From: Nocardia sp. NBC_01327
GTDB lineage: Bacteria > Actinomycetota > Actinomycetes > Mycobacteriales > Mycobacteriaceae
Reading direction: 5' to 3'
Assembly (NCBI RefSeq): GCF_035958815.1
Contig: NZ_CP108383.1
Span: forward strand, 6,820,001-6,884,000
DNA: 64,000 nucleotides
Shown piece by piece: positions 32,717-41,630 of the stretch. The stretch's first letter is position 1, and each line of letters opens with the position of its first letter. Position numbers and translations under genes: made by a program. The notes under the pieces are model-generated. The model was given only the letters and a program-made list of their open reading frames with translations, did not search any database and was not told the origin of the DNA.

Positions 32717-35215
32717 CTAGCGCAGCACCGCACCGACGGCGTCGGCCGCGGCCGCCACCGCCGAATCGCGGGCCGCACTGGCCTCGTCCTCGGTCAGCGT
32801 GCGGTCGATGGCCCGGAAGCGCAGCGCATAGGTGAGGGATTTGCGGCCCTCACCCGCCTGCGCGCCCTCGTACACGTCGAACAGCGAGATCTTGTCCAGC
32901 AGCTCACCCGCACCCGAACGCAGTGCGGCCTCCACCGAGGCGGCCGGAACCGTCTTGGCGACACTCACCGACACGTCCTGCAGGACCGCCGGGAACGGCG
33001 AAACCACCGGGGTGGGCCGGTTTTCGCGCAGCGGCAGCGCATCCAGATCGATGACCACGGCGCAGGTGCGCGGCGGCAGGCCGGAACGCTCCAGCACGGC
33101 CGGATGCAGTTCACCGGCGTGGCCGACCACCGCACCGTCGACCAGCAGTTCGGCGCCACGGCCCGGATGCCACGGCAGGAAGGCCACGGCCCGGCGCTCG
33201 ATGACCACGCCCGCAGCCTCGGCGACCACATCGACCAGGCCGAAGGCATCGGCGGCCTCGACCGCGCGACCGGGGCCCCACGGTCCGCGCGGTTCGCGCT
33301 TACCGGTCAGCACGGCGGCGACATGCACCGGCTGATCGGGCAGTGAGCGCAGCAGCGCGCCGATCTCGTCCTCGGTCGGACGGCGGTCCACCGGCAGCGG
33401 GCCGACCGGTGCGGTCTGCTCGGTCCGGCGCACCACCTGGGCGATCCCGTAGATGGCCAGATCGCGCTCACCGCGAGAGATATTGCGGGCGGCCACCTCC
33501 AGCAGTCCCGGCAGCAGCGTCGAGGCCAGTTCGGGCCGATCCGCATCCAGCGGGTTGAGCACGCGCATGGTGTTGCGGCGCGGATCGTCGGCGGGCAGTC
33601 CCCAGATGTCGAACACCTCGCGGGACATGAACACCGGCACCGGCACCTCGACGCAGCCCTCGAAGGCCAGGGCCTTGCTGACCGCGCGGCGGCGCTTCTG
33701 CTCGGCGGTCAGTCCGCGACCGGCCGGGGCGGTGGGCAGCACCGACGGAATCTTGTCCAGACCCTCCAGCCGCAGCACCTCCTCCACCAGATCGGCGGGC
33801 TGGGTGAGATCGGGCCGCCAGCTCGGCGGGGTGACGATCAGCTGGCCGTGCCCGGCCTCGCTGACGCCGACATCGACCGCGCAGCCGACCTGCTGCAGGC
33901 GGCGGGTGGAAGCGCCGGGGGCGTAGTGCACGCCCGCAATGCGATCGGCCAGATCGATGTCCATGGCGATGGGCTCGACGGCCGGAACCGGCACCCGCAC
34001 ATCGGTGAGCACGGATTCGACTGTGCCACCGGCAATCTCGGCGAGCAGACCGGCGGCGCGGTCCAGCGCGGCCAGATTGAGCTCCGGATCGACAATGCGC
34101 TCGAAACGGCGGCTGGCCTCGGAGCCCAGCTTGTGCCGGCGTGCGGTGCGCGCCACGGCGATCGGATTCCAGGTCGCGGCCTCGAGGATGATCTCGGTGG
34201 ATTCCCCGCCGACCTCGGTGCTCGCGCCGCCCATGATGCCCGCGAGGGAGATGACGCCGGAATCGTCGGCGATCACCACATCCTCGGCATCGAGGGTGCG
34301 CTCGACCTCGTCGAGAGTGCGCAGGGTCTCACCCTTGTTGGCGCGCCGCACCACAAGTCCGCCCGACACCTTCGCGGCATCGAAGGCGTGCAGCGGCTGG
34401 CCCAGTTCGAGCATGACGTAGTTGGTGACGTCGACCGCCGGGGAGATCGGGCGCACACCCGAGAGCAGCAGTCGCCGCTGCAACCACCACGGGCTCACGG
34501 CCTTCGGATCGATGCCGGCGACCTTGCGCACCGCGAAACGCGTGCACAGCGCCTCCGGTTCCAGCCGCACCGGCCACGCCTCGGCGTCGGCGTCGGGCAG
34601 CGACCGCACGGCCGGATCCTGGAACTCCAGATCGAAACCGCAGGCCAGTTCCCGCGCCAGACCGCGCGCCGAGAAGGCGTAACCGCGGTCGGGGGTGATG
34701 GCCAGTTCGATGACGGTGTCGTCCAGGCCGAGCAGCTCATTGGCATCGGTGCCGGGCTCGGCGGTACCGGGCTCGAGCACCAGAATGCCGTTGTGGTCCT
34801 TGCCGATGGCCAGTTCCGCGACCGAGCAGATCATGCCGTTGGAGGTGTGCCCGTAGGTCTTGCGCGAGGCGATCTTGAAGCCGCCCGGCAGCTCACCACC
34901 CGGAAGCACCACGACCACCAGATCACCGACGGCGAAATTCCGTGCGCCGCAGACGATCTCCTGCAACTCAGGCGTGCCGATATCGACCTTGCAGAACCGG
35001 ATGGGCTTCTTGAACTCGGTCAGCTCGGTGATCTCGGCAACCCGGCCGACGACCAGCGGATGCTCGATCTCGCCGCCCACCCGCTGCAGCTGTTCGACCT
35101 CTTCGACCTCCAGGCCGACCCGGACGAACCCCGCGTCGAGCTCCTCCGGCGTCACCGACCACCCGGGGGTGGTGCGCTGCAGGATTTCCGTCAGCCAGGA
35201 CTGCGCTACTCGCAC
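32717..35215 (-). CDS. pheT: Phenylalanine-tRNA ligase beta subunit
   Basis: The 832-residue beta chain of the alpha2-beta2 enzyme contains an N-terminal tRNA-binding (EMAP-like) domain (IRFCKVDIGTPELQEIVCGA). It is followed by B3/B4 editing domains, the B5 domain and a C-terminal anticodon-binding ferredoxin-like domain (PAVLQDVSVSVAKTVPA). Start at GTG 35215. It lies 36 bases after pheS in a two-gene operon with a strong terminator behind it. Confidence 0.97.
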   Translation of the reverse strand: MRVAQSWLTEILQRTTPGWSVTPEELDAGFVRVGLEVEEVEQLQRVGGEIEHPLVVGRVAEITELTEFKKPIRFCKVDIGTPELQEIVCGARNFAVGDLVVVVLPGGELPGGFKIASRKTYGHTSNGMICSVAELAIGKDHNGILVLEPGTAEPGTDANELLGLDDTVIELAITPDRGYAFSARGLARELACGFDLEFQDPAVRSLPDADAEAWPVRLEPEALCTRFAVRKVAGIDPKAVSPWWLQRRLLLSGVRPISPAVDVTNYVMLELGQPLHAFDAAKVSGGLVVRRANKGETLRTLDEVERTLDAEDVVIADDSGVISLAGIMGGASTEVGGESTEIILEAATWNPIAVARTARRHKLGSEASRRFERIVDPELNLAALDRAAGLLAEIAGGTVESVLTDVRVPVPAVEPIAMDIDLADRIAGVHYAPGASTRRLQQVGCAVDVGVSEAGHGQLIVTPPSWRPDLTQPADLVEEVLRLEGLDKIPSVLPTAPAGRGLTAEQKRRRAVSKALAFEGCVEVPVPVFMSREVFDIWGLPADDPRRNTMRVLNPLDADRPELASTLLPGLLEVAARNISRGERDLAIYGIAQVVRRTEQTAPVGPLPVDRRPTEDEIGALLRSLPDQPVHVAAVLTGKREPRGPWGPGRAVEAADAFGLVDVVAEAAGVVIERRAVAFLPWHPGRGAELLVDGAVVGHAGELHPAVLERSGLPPRTCAVVIDLDALPLRENRPTPVVSPFPAVLQDVSVSVAKTVPAASVEAALRSGAGELLDKISLFDVYEGAQAGEGRKSLTYALRFRAIDRTLTEDEASAARDSAVAAAADAVGAVLR

Positions 35216-35251
35216 TTGACGTTTCGCTTCCTCGTTGGAGTGGGGGTGGGC

Positions 35252-36313
35252 TCAGGCTTGGATGCCGAAGGGCAGCGTGAAACGCACGTCGCCCTCGACG
35301 ATGTCGCGCATATCGGGCAGGCCGTTGCGGAACTGCAGAGTCCGCTCCAGACCCATGCCGAAGGCGAAACCGCTGTACACCTCGGGATCGATCCCGCTGG
35401 CAATGAGCACCTTCGGATTCACCATGCCGCAGCCGCCCCACTCGACCCAGCCCGGACCGCCCTTCTTGTCCTCGAACCACACGTCCACCTCGGCGGACGG
35501 TTCGGTGAAGGGGAAGAAGCTGGGCCGCATGCGGGTGGTGGTGTTCGGGCCGAACAGCGCACGCGCGAACGCGTCCAAGGTGCCCTTCAGATGCGCCATG
35601 GTCAGGCCCTTGTCGATGGCCAGACCCTCCACCTGGGAGAACACCGGGGTATGCGTGGCATCGAGCTCATCGGTGCGGAAGGTGCGACCGGGGCACACCA
35701 CATAGATGGGCAGGTCACGAGAGAGCATGGAGCGCACCTGCACCGGCGAGGTGTGCGTGCGCAGCACCTGCCGCGAACCCTCGGGCGCGATATGGAAGGT
35801 GTCCTGCATGGTGCGCGCCGGATGATCCGGCAGGAAGTTCAGGGCGTCGAAGTTGAAGTGCTCGGTCTCGACCTCGGGACCTTCGGCGATCTCCCAGCCC
35901 ATGGCGACGAACACATCACCGACACGCTCGGAGAGGGCATTGATGGGGTGCCGCGCGCCCACCGCACCGCGCCGGGCGGGCAGGGTCACGTCGATGGCCT
36001 CGGCCACCAGCACCGCGGCATCGCGCTCGGCGAGCAGTTCGGTATTGCGGGCCTCGTAGGCGTGCGTCACGCGCTGCCGGGCCACGTTCACCCGCTTGCC
36101 CGCCTCGGACTTCTCCTCCTTGGGCAGCGTGCCCAGGGAGCGCTGTGCCAGCGCGATCGGCGACTTGCCGCCCATGTACTCGGTTTTGGCGGTCGCGAGC
36201 GCTTCCAGGTCGGTGGCGGCGGCGAACGCCTTCTCAGCGGCCTCCGCGGCGGCTGCGAGGGATTCCTCGGTCAGCGCCGCGGTCTGCTCGGCACGGTCGT
36301 TGTCGTCGGCCAC
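35252..36313 (-). CDS. pheS: Phenylalanine-tRNA ligase alpha subunit
   Basis: The 353-residue class II catalytic subunit starts with a coiled-coil tRNA-binding N-terminus. Motif 2 lies in VVCPGRTFRTDELDATHTPVFSQ and motif 3 in GFAFGMGLERTLQFRNG. HPARTMQDTFHI and SYRNTEL-like neighbours are typical of PheS. A GTG at 36313 gives VADDNDRAEQ. The upstream interval (36314-36469) has no Phe-rich leader peptide or T-box that I can see. Confidence 0.97.
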   Translation of the reverse strand: MADDNDRAEQTAALTEESLAAAAEAAEKAFAAATDLEALATAKTEYMGGKSPIALAQRSLGTLPKEEKSEAGKRVNVARQRVTHAYEARNTELLAERDAAVLVAEAIDVTLPARRGAVGARHPINALSERVGDVFVAMGWEIAEGPEVETEHFNFDALNFLPDHPARTMQDTFHIAPEGSRQVLRTHTSPVQVRSMLSRDLPIYVVCPGRTFRTDELDATHTPVFSQVEGLAIDKGLTMAHLKGTLDAFARALFGPNTTTRMRPSFFPFTEPSAEVDVWFEDKKGGPGWVEWGGCGMVNPKVLIASGIDPEVYSGFAFGMGLERTLQFRNGLPDMRDIVEGDVRFTLPFGIQA

Positions 36314-36469
36314 GATGGTTCGTCACTCCCCTGGCTGGTGCGGGTCGGGCGGAAATTCCTGCCCTATTCTTGCTGGTCGAATCGTAGTCGTTGTAATCAG
36401 CCCGGTTCATCCGCTTTTCTCGCAGGCAGCGCGCACCCTCCCGGCGTGGTGCGCGCCACCCGCACCCGG

Positions 36470-37117
36470 TCACGCGACCGGGTAGGTCTCGCGGAAAACA
36501 GTGCGCTCGACGGCCCGCCGGCCCGGGTGCGGACGCTGCTCGGCGGCATAGCCGACGGACATGAGCAGGGCGATGGACAGATCCGGGCGATCCTCGATGC
36601 CGATCACCTTCTTCACCCTGTCCTCCTCCCAGCCGTTCATCGGCGAGGTGGCCAGCCCGAGCTCGGTGGCGGCCAGCATGACGTAGGCGGCGGCGATCAT
36701 GGCGTCCTTCACCGCGTACTCGCGCAGCAGCCCGCGCTCGGCCAGATTCTGCTGGAACTCGGTGGACGCGACCGAGAATCCGGCGATGAACTGCTCGTTC
36801 CAGGCGCCGTTGCGGCGGGCGTGGTCGTACACATCGCCCCGATCCTCTTGCCACGCTTGGGTTTCCGCGACGAAGACCAGCAGCACCGGGGCCTCCTGCG
36901 GCTGCGGCTGCCCACCGGTGGCCCAGGCCAGACCGTCCCGGCCCGCCGGTTCGGTGACCACCACGATCGAGCGGTCCTGCAGATTCCAGCTGGAGGGCGC
37001 CTCCATGGCCAGTTCCAGCAGGGCTTCCAAGGCGGCGGCGGGCACCGGATCGGGCCGGTAGTGCCGGACGGTGCGGCGGGCGCGAATGGCTTCGGCTACG
37101 GAGATCATGGTGTTCAT
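36470..37117 (-). CDS. Nitroreductase-family flavoprotein
   Basis: This 215-residue FMN-dependent oxidoreductase begins SVAEAIRARRTVRHYRPDPV (the FMN-phosphate Arg cluster) and contains APSSWNLQDRSIVVV and a central AAAYVMLAATELGLATSPMNGWEEDRVKKVIGI segment. It likely reduces nitro compounds or quinones with NAD(P)H. The start may be ATG 37117 or 37108. It is divergent from an HxlR regulator with palindromes between them, so it is the probable regulated target. Confidence 0.9.
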   Translation of the reverse strand: MNTMISVAEAIRARRTVRHYRPDPVPAAALEALLELAMEAPSSWNLQDRSIVVVTEPAGRDGLAWATGGQPQPQEAPVLLVFVAETQAWQEDRGDVYDHARRNGAWNEQFIAGFSVASTEFQQNLAERGLLREYAVKDAMIAAAYVMLAATELGLATSPMNGWEEDRVKKVIGIEDRPDLSIALLMSVGYAAEQRPHPGRRAVERTVFRETYPVA

Positions 37118-37130
37118 GCCACTAACTATT

Positions 37131-37181
37131 GGAGAGTGACTCTTGTTTGTGAAGTAGGCACTAAATAGTGCGCTACTCTCC
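37131..37181. promoter_or_regulatory. Inverted repeats between nitroreductase and HxlR genes
   Basis: A GCACTA-AA-TAGTGC palindrome (37158-37171) is flanked by GGAGAGT (37131-37137) and its inverted copy ACTCTCC (37175-37181). The group lies within 60 bases upstream of both divergent starts and is a good candidate for the HxlR operator. Confidence 0.6.
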
Positions 37182-37186
37182 TGGAC

Positions 37187-37570
37187 ATGACCACGTTCGT
37201 CGAATCCTCGGGCCTGCCCGCCGACGTCTACTCCCCCAAATGCCCCACCCGCCAGGTCCTGGACCACATTGCCGGGAAGTGGACGATCCTCGTGGTGGAC
37301 GCCCTGCTGCAGCAGGACACCATGCGCTACACCGAGCTGTCCCGCCGCATCGGCGGCGTCTCCCAGAAGATGCTCACGCAAACCCTGCGCAGCCTGGAAG
37401 GCGACGGATTCCTCACCCGCACAATGCATCCCACCATTCCACCGCGAGTGGAATACCAGCTGACGCCACTGGGCCGCAGCCTCGCTGAACCGATCAGCGC
37501 GCTGCGGCAGTGGACCGAAACTCATATCAATGAAGTGGAGCGAGCCCGGGCTCTGAATCACGCTGAGTAA
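37187..37570 (+). CDS. HxlR-family transcriptional regulator
   Basis: This 127-residue winged-helix protein shows the family core CPTRQVLDHIAGKWTILVVDAL, MRYTELSRRIGGVSQKMLTQTLRSLEGDGFL and VEYQLTPLG. HxlR proteins respond to aldehydes, quinones or redox stress and often control adjacent oxidoreductases. It is divergent from the nitroreductase. Its last 44 bases overlap the 3' end of the convergent MFS pump gene. Confidence 0.92.
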   Translation: MTTFVESSGLPADVYSPKCPTRQVLDHIAGKWTILVVDALLQQDTMRYTELSRRIGGVSQKMLTQTLRSLEGDGFLTRTMHPTIPPRVEYQLTPLGRSLAEPISALRQWTETHINEVERARALNHAE

Positions 37571-38999
37571 CAGTGATTTCCGCGGCCGGACGCTTGCGGC
37601 CGGGGAGGAACAGCGAGATCACCGCGCCCACCGCGACAATCGCGGCGCCGACGTAGATCGCCGGTTGCAGGCCGTCGACGTAGCTCTGCGGCGTGGCATA
37701 ACCGCCGCGGGAGGCGAAGACCGACGCCAGGATCGCGACACCCATGGCGACACCGACCTCACGAATGGTGTTGTTGGCGCCCGAGGCCATGCCCTGATCC
37801 TGCGCGGAAGCGCTGGCCATGACGACCGAGGATGCGGGCGCGAAGGTCAGGCCCATACCGATGCCGCCGAGGATGAACGGCAGTACGAACGAGCCGTAGG
37901 AGACATCGACCGTGACGATCAGCGCCATCCAGCCCAGCGCGAACGCCAGCAATACCTGACCGGTAGCGACCAGCACCCGGGGACCGACCTTGTCGACGAT
38001 CAGACCGGCGAGCGGGGCCACCACCATGGGCGCCATGGTCCACGGCATGGTCCGAATACCCGACTGCAGCGGCGAATACCCCTGCACCACCTGGAAGTAC
38101 TGGGCCAGCAGGAAGATCGAGCCGAACACACCGATCGAGAAGGTGAACAGGACGGTATTGATCACGCTGAAGCCACGGGACCGGAACAGGTGCAACGGCA
38201 GCATCGGCGCGCCGACCCGCCGCTCCCAGACCACGAATGCGACGAGAAGCGCTGCGCCACCGAGCAATCCGCTGAGCACGACGGCCGAACCCCAGCCGTC
38301 GTCGGCGCCGTGAATGACACCCCACACCACCGCGAGCACGCCACCGGCCGAGAGCAGCAGGCCGATCACATCCAATCGGCGTGCGCCACCGAAGGATTCG
38401 TTCAGCACCCGTGCGACAAAAGGCACGGCGAGGATGCCGATGGGCACATTGATCCAGAAGATCCACTGCCAGTTCAGGCCGTCCACGACCGCGCCGCCGA
38501 TGACCGGGCCGAGTGCCACGCCGAGTCCTGAGATGCCACCCCAGATACCGATGGCGGCGCTGCGCATCTTCTCCGGGACCGAGGCCGACAGCAGAGTGAG
38601 TGAGAGCGGCATGACCGCGGCCGCGCCGAAGCCCTGAATCGCCCGGAACAGGATGAGCATCCACGGTTCGGACGCCATGGCGCAGGCGGCCGAGGCGGCG
38701 GTGAAGAGCGCGATGCCGAACAGGAAGAGCTTGCGGCGACCGAGTCGGTCACCGAGGGCGGAGGCGGTAAGCAGCAGGGAGGCGAACGAGAGCGTGTAGG
38801 CGTTCACGAACCACTGCAGGTCGCTCAGCGAGGCGCCGAGGTCATGCTTGATGACCGGCAAAGCGCTGGTCACCACCAGATTATCCAGCGTGACCATGAA
38901 CATGGGGATGCCGACGGCGGCAAGGACGGCAGCGAGCGGGGGTTTGCGCGAAGCGCTCGACCCGGGTGCGCCAGGGGCGGTTTCGAGTGTTCCAGTCAT
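37527..38999 (-). CDS. MFS drug exporter, DHA2 (14-helix) family
   Basis: This 490-residue membrane protein has about fourteen helices. Family motifs are DNLVVTSALPVIKHDLG, LTASALGDRLGRRKLFLFG (motif A), RAIQGFGAAAVMPLSLTLL (motif B) and GLGVALGPVIGGAVVD (motif C). It exports drugs in exchange for protons. The ATG at 38999 follows AAGGAT. It is divergent from a TetR gene with repeated operator-like sites between them, and converges on the HxlR gene with a 44-base overlap. Confidence 0.93.
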   Translation of the reverse strand: MTGTLETAPGAPGSSASRKPPLAAVLAAVGIPMFMVTLDNLVVTSALPVIKHDLGASLSDLQWFVNAYTLSFASLLLTASALGDRLGRRKLFLFGIALFTAASAACAMASEPWMLILFRAIQGFGAAAVMPLSLTLLSASVPEKMRSAAIGIWGGISGLGVALGPVIGGAVVDGLNWQWIFWINVPIGILAVPFVARVLNESFGGARRLDVIGLLLSAGGVLAVVWGVIHGADDGWGSAVVLSGLLGGAALLVAFVVWERRVGAPMLPLHLFRSRGFSVINTVLFTFSIGVFGSIFLLAQYFQVVQGYSPLQSGIRTMPWTMAPMVVAPLAGLIVDKVGPRVLVATGQVLLAFALGWMALIVTVDVSYGSFVLPFILGGIGMGLTFAPASSVVMASASAQDQGMASGANNTIREVGVAMGVAILASVFASRGGYATPQSYVDGLQPAIYVGAAIVAVGAVISLFLPGRKRPAAEITVTQRDSEPGLAPLH

Positions 39000-39012
39000 G
39001 TCCAAATCCTTG

Positions 39013-39062
39013 TTGTTATCGACTGATAACAAGAGAGTATGCATTGACTGATAACATGTCAA
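39013..39062. promoter_or_regulatory. TetR operator candidates upstream of the MFS pump
   Basis: A perfect palindrome TTGTTATC-GACT-GATAACAA spans 39013-39032. GACTGATAACA recurs at 39021-39031 and 39046-39056 (25-base period), the second inside TTGAC/GTCAA inverted repeats (39044-39062). Both sites lie in the 102-base interval shared with the TetR gene. Confidence 0.72.
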
Positions 39063-39101
39063 TAGTGACTATGATTCCCCAATGACGAGGAGGCCGAAGC
39101 C

Positions 39102-39671
39102 GTGACGAGAACCCGCATGACCGCCAGCGAGCGTGGCGAGGAAGTGCTGCAGGCCGCCGTCATCGCCTTCGCCCAATCCGGTTACGCCGCAACAAAAACC
39201 GATGAGATCGCACGCCTGGCAGGCGTGTCGCAGCCATATGTCATCCGCCTCTTCGGCACCAAGCAGCAGCTGTTCCTGGCGACCTTGGAGCTGGCGTGCG
39301 ATCGCATCGAGGAGATCTTCCGGGCCGCCGCCCTCGAGGCCGACCCCGTCGCCGCCCCCCGGGACAAATTGGACACGCTCGGGTCGGCGTTCGAGACCTT
39401 CCTCGACGAGCGCGACCTGCCGCTCATGCTGCTGCACGGCTTCGCCGCCTGTGGTGAACCGGCGATCGGCATCGCGACCCGCGACCGCTTCGGCCGGATC
39501 TACCAGCTGATTCGCGATCTCACCGGAGCCTCGGTGTCCGAGGCCCGCGACTTCATCGCCGCCGGCATGCTGCTCACCGATCTGGCCGCCATGCGGACCA
39601 CCGGACCCGAAGCCATCGAAACACCTTGGGCCACAGAGATGCTCGACGACCTGCGGGGTACAGGCGCCTGA
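39102..39671 (+). CDS. TetR-family transcriptional regulator
   Basis: The 189-residue protein has an N-terminal three-helix DNA-binding domain (VLQAAVIAFAQSGYAATKTD, then EIARLAGVSQPYVIRLFGTK) and a ligand-binding all-helical C-terminal domain. The GTG at 39102 follows GAGGAGG at nine-base spacing. Position and operators point to repression of the divergent MFS pump and probably of itself. Confidence 0.92.
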   Translation: MTRTRMTASERGEEVLQAAVIAFAQSGYAATKTDEIARLAGVSQPYVIRLFGTKQQLFLATLELACDRIEEIFRAAALEADPVAAPRDKLDTLGSAFETFLDERDLPLMLLHGFAACGEPAIGIATRDRFGRIYQLIRDLTGASVSEARDFIAAGMLLTDLAAMRTTGPEAIETPWATEMLDDLRGTGA

Positions 39672-39707
39672 CCTTCGGCCCGGCGCCCTCCCGTGCGGAT
39701 CGAGGCC

Positions 39708-41438
39708 TCAGCAGTGGTATTGCACCAGCGCACCGAGATTCGCGACCTCCGGACCGGCCTCCGACTCCTTGACCTCGCCCGAGCCGAAGCGCGTCGTCCC
39801 GCGCCGAATGGTCTCCACCACCCGCACGTCCTCCCAGGACTTGAGGTTCTCGGGTTCGGCCAGCGTGAGCGGATCGACGCTGAGCACCACAAGATCGGCC
39901 AGTTTGCCGGTTTCGATGGTGCCCTTCGTCTTCTCCTCGAAGTACTGGTACGCGGCATTGCTGGTCAATGATCTGAGCGCATCACGCACCGACACCCGCT
40001 GTTCGGCGCCGATGACGGTCCCGCCGCCGGCCGACGTCGTGCGGGTCACCCGGGTGACCTGACTGGACAGAATGGCGATCGAATTCGCCAGCGCCACAGG
40101 CGCATCGTGATGCGCGGTATAGCGCAGCCCGTTCTCCAGCGCCCACGCGGTCGGCGAAATGTTCTCGGCGCGTGCGCCTCCCAGTACCGTGCTGCGATAC
40201 CACTCACCCCAGTAGAAGGTATGCATGGTGAAGAACGACGGGATGATGCCGAGCCGGGCGAATGCCTCGATCTGATCCCGTCGAGCCGTTTGCGCGTGAA
40301 TCGCGACGGGCCTGCGGTGCACCGCATTCGGCTCCCCCAGCCGCTGACAGGCCGCATCGACCGCGGCGATGAACTGATCGATGGCCGCATCACCGTTGAC
40401 ATGCGCGATGACCTGAATATTGCGCCGGAAGGCCTGGTACACCTTGTCGTTCGCGTCTTCGTCGCTCAGGATCCGATAGCCGCTGTAACCGTCCTCCTTA
40501 CCGGGAACCGGCTGCACGAAGTACGGCTCGGTGAGCCATGCGGTCCGCCCCTGCGGTGAGCCGTCCAGCACCAGCTTGACTCCGGCCAGGCGCATGCCGC
40601 GGAAGTAGTCGTCCTTGACATCCAGCCGGTCCCAATCCGCATCGGTTACCAGCTCCGAGGCCTTGAAATACACGGCGAGGTCGATCAGGAAACCGGTGGA
40701 ATTCTGCAGCCCCCGAAGGTAATCCAGGATCGGGCGCTTGACCCCGCCGTCCTGCGCGGTGGTGAACCCGAATCCGTTGTACTCCTTACGCCCCGCCGCG
40801 TAGAGACCGGCGCTGTCGAGCGGGTTCAGTCCGCTCACGGCCAGATCGAAGGCCGGATCGAACACCGTCTCCTCCAGCGGCTGGGGCGCGCCGAGGTCGT
40901 AGCCGAGCAACCGCAGTCCCTCTGCGTTGACCACACCCAGATGCGCGGACTGGTGCACCGCGAGCACCGGCCGATTCTGCCCGTCCGCATCGGAGACCCG
41001 CTCCAGATCCTCCAGCGTGGGATGACCGCCGATCAGCGAATCGTCGTATCCCATACCGATAATCCACTTCGACCGCTTGCCGACGTCCGTCTTCGCCCAC
41101 GCCGACAGCGTGCCGACCACATCCTCGACCGAGGCCACTTTTCCGTCGGGCTCCGCGAGCAGATTCGCGAGCATGGCCTGCAATCCGACCCCGCCCATAT
41201 GGCCGTGCGCATCGATGAATCCCGGCAGCAGGCACTCGCCGCGCAGGTCCTGCATACGCGTGGAGTTCCCCTTCCACTGCGCCTCGGCCTCCGCGAGATC
41301 ACCGACGAAGACGATCTTTTCGCCGCGAACGGCCACCGCCTCGGGCGGCGCGGCCTCCCCCTCGTTCATCGTCACGATCGAGCCGTTGAAGAAGATGCGA
41401 TCAGCCTTGAGCAAGGCCGAGGTATCGGAGTCTGACAT
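39708..41438 (-). CDS. YtcJ-like metal-dependent amidohydrolase
   Basis: The 576-residue protein shows GFIDAHGHMGGVG (metal HxH), an internal IAHVNGDAAIDQFI His segment, and YTAHHDAPV with the C-terminal catalytic Asp. This places it in the amidohydrolase-3 (YtcJ / N-substituted formamide deformylase) family. There is no signal peptide after choosing ATG 41438, which follows AGAGG. The substrate is unknown. It converges on the TetR gene. Confidence 0.85.
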   Translation of the reverse strand: MSDSDTSALLKADRIFFNGSIVTMNEGEAAPPEAVAVRGEKIVFVGDLAEAEAQWKGNSTRMQDLRGECLLPGFIDAHGHMGGVGLQAMLANLLAEPDGKVASVEDVVGTLSAWAKTDVGKRSKWIIGMGYDDSLIGGHPTLEDLERVSDADGQNRPVLAVHQSAHLGVVNAEGLRLLGYDLGAPQPLEETVFDPAFDLAVSGLNPLDSAGLYAAGRKEYNGFGFTTAQDGGVKRPILDYLRGLQNSTGFLIDLAVYFKASELVTDADWDRLDVKDDYFRGMRLAGVKLVLDGSPQGRTAWLTEPYFVQPVPGKEDGYSGYRILSDEDANDKVYQAFRRNIQVIAHVNGDAAIDQFIAAVDAACQRLGEPNAVHRRPVAIHAQTARRDQIEAFARLGIIPSFFTMHTFYWGEWYRSTVLGGARAENISPTAWALENGLRYTAHHDAPVALANSIAILSSQVTRVTRTTSAGGGTVIGAEQRVSVRDALRSLTSNAAYQYFEEKTKGTIETGKLADLVVLSVDPLTLAEPENLKSWEDVRVVETIRRGTTRFGSGEVKESEAGPEVANLGALVQYHC

Positions 41439-41630
41439 GGCGAACCTCTTCCAACCGATCGCCGAAAGAGGTCGCCCACAGTCGCACCAGCCGCCCCCAG
41501 CAGCGATGCCGACGAAATGAGAACCCATTCATTGTCGTTCGGCCCCCACCGCATCGGGGGCCGAACGACAAATTAGCCCGTACCTCGAAAACCCTTGAGC
41601 AAACCGGGAATTCGGTTTCGTGGCGCGAAA

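Noticed and set aside
36314..36469. Leader peptide or attenuator for pheST (a MNRADYNDY frame starts at 36410 on the minus strand)
   Set aside because: The frame contains no Phe codons and there is no T-box-like structure.
33848..37168. Very long plus-strand open frame opposite pheT/pheS and the nitroreductase
   Set aside because: It is an antisense shadow of GC-rich genes; its translation is low-complexity His/Gly/Arg-rich with no domain.
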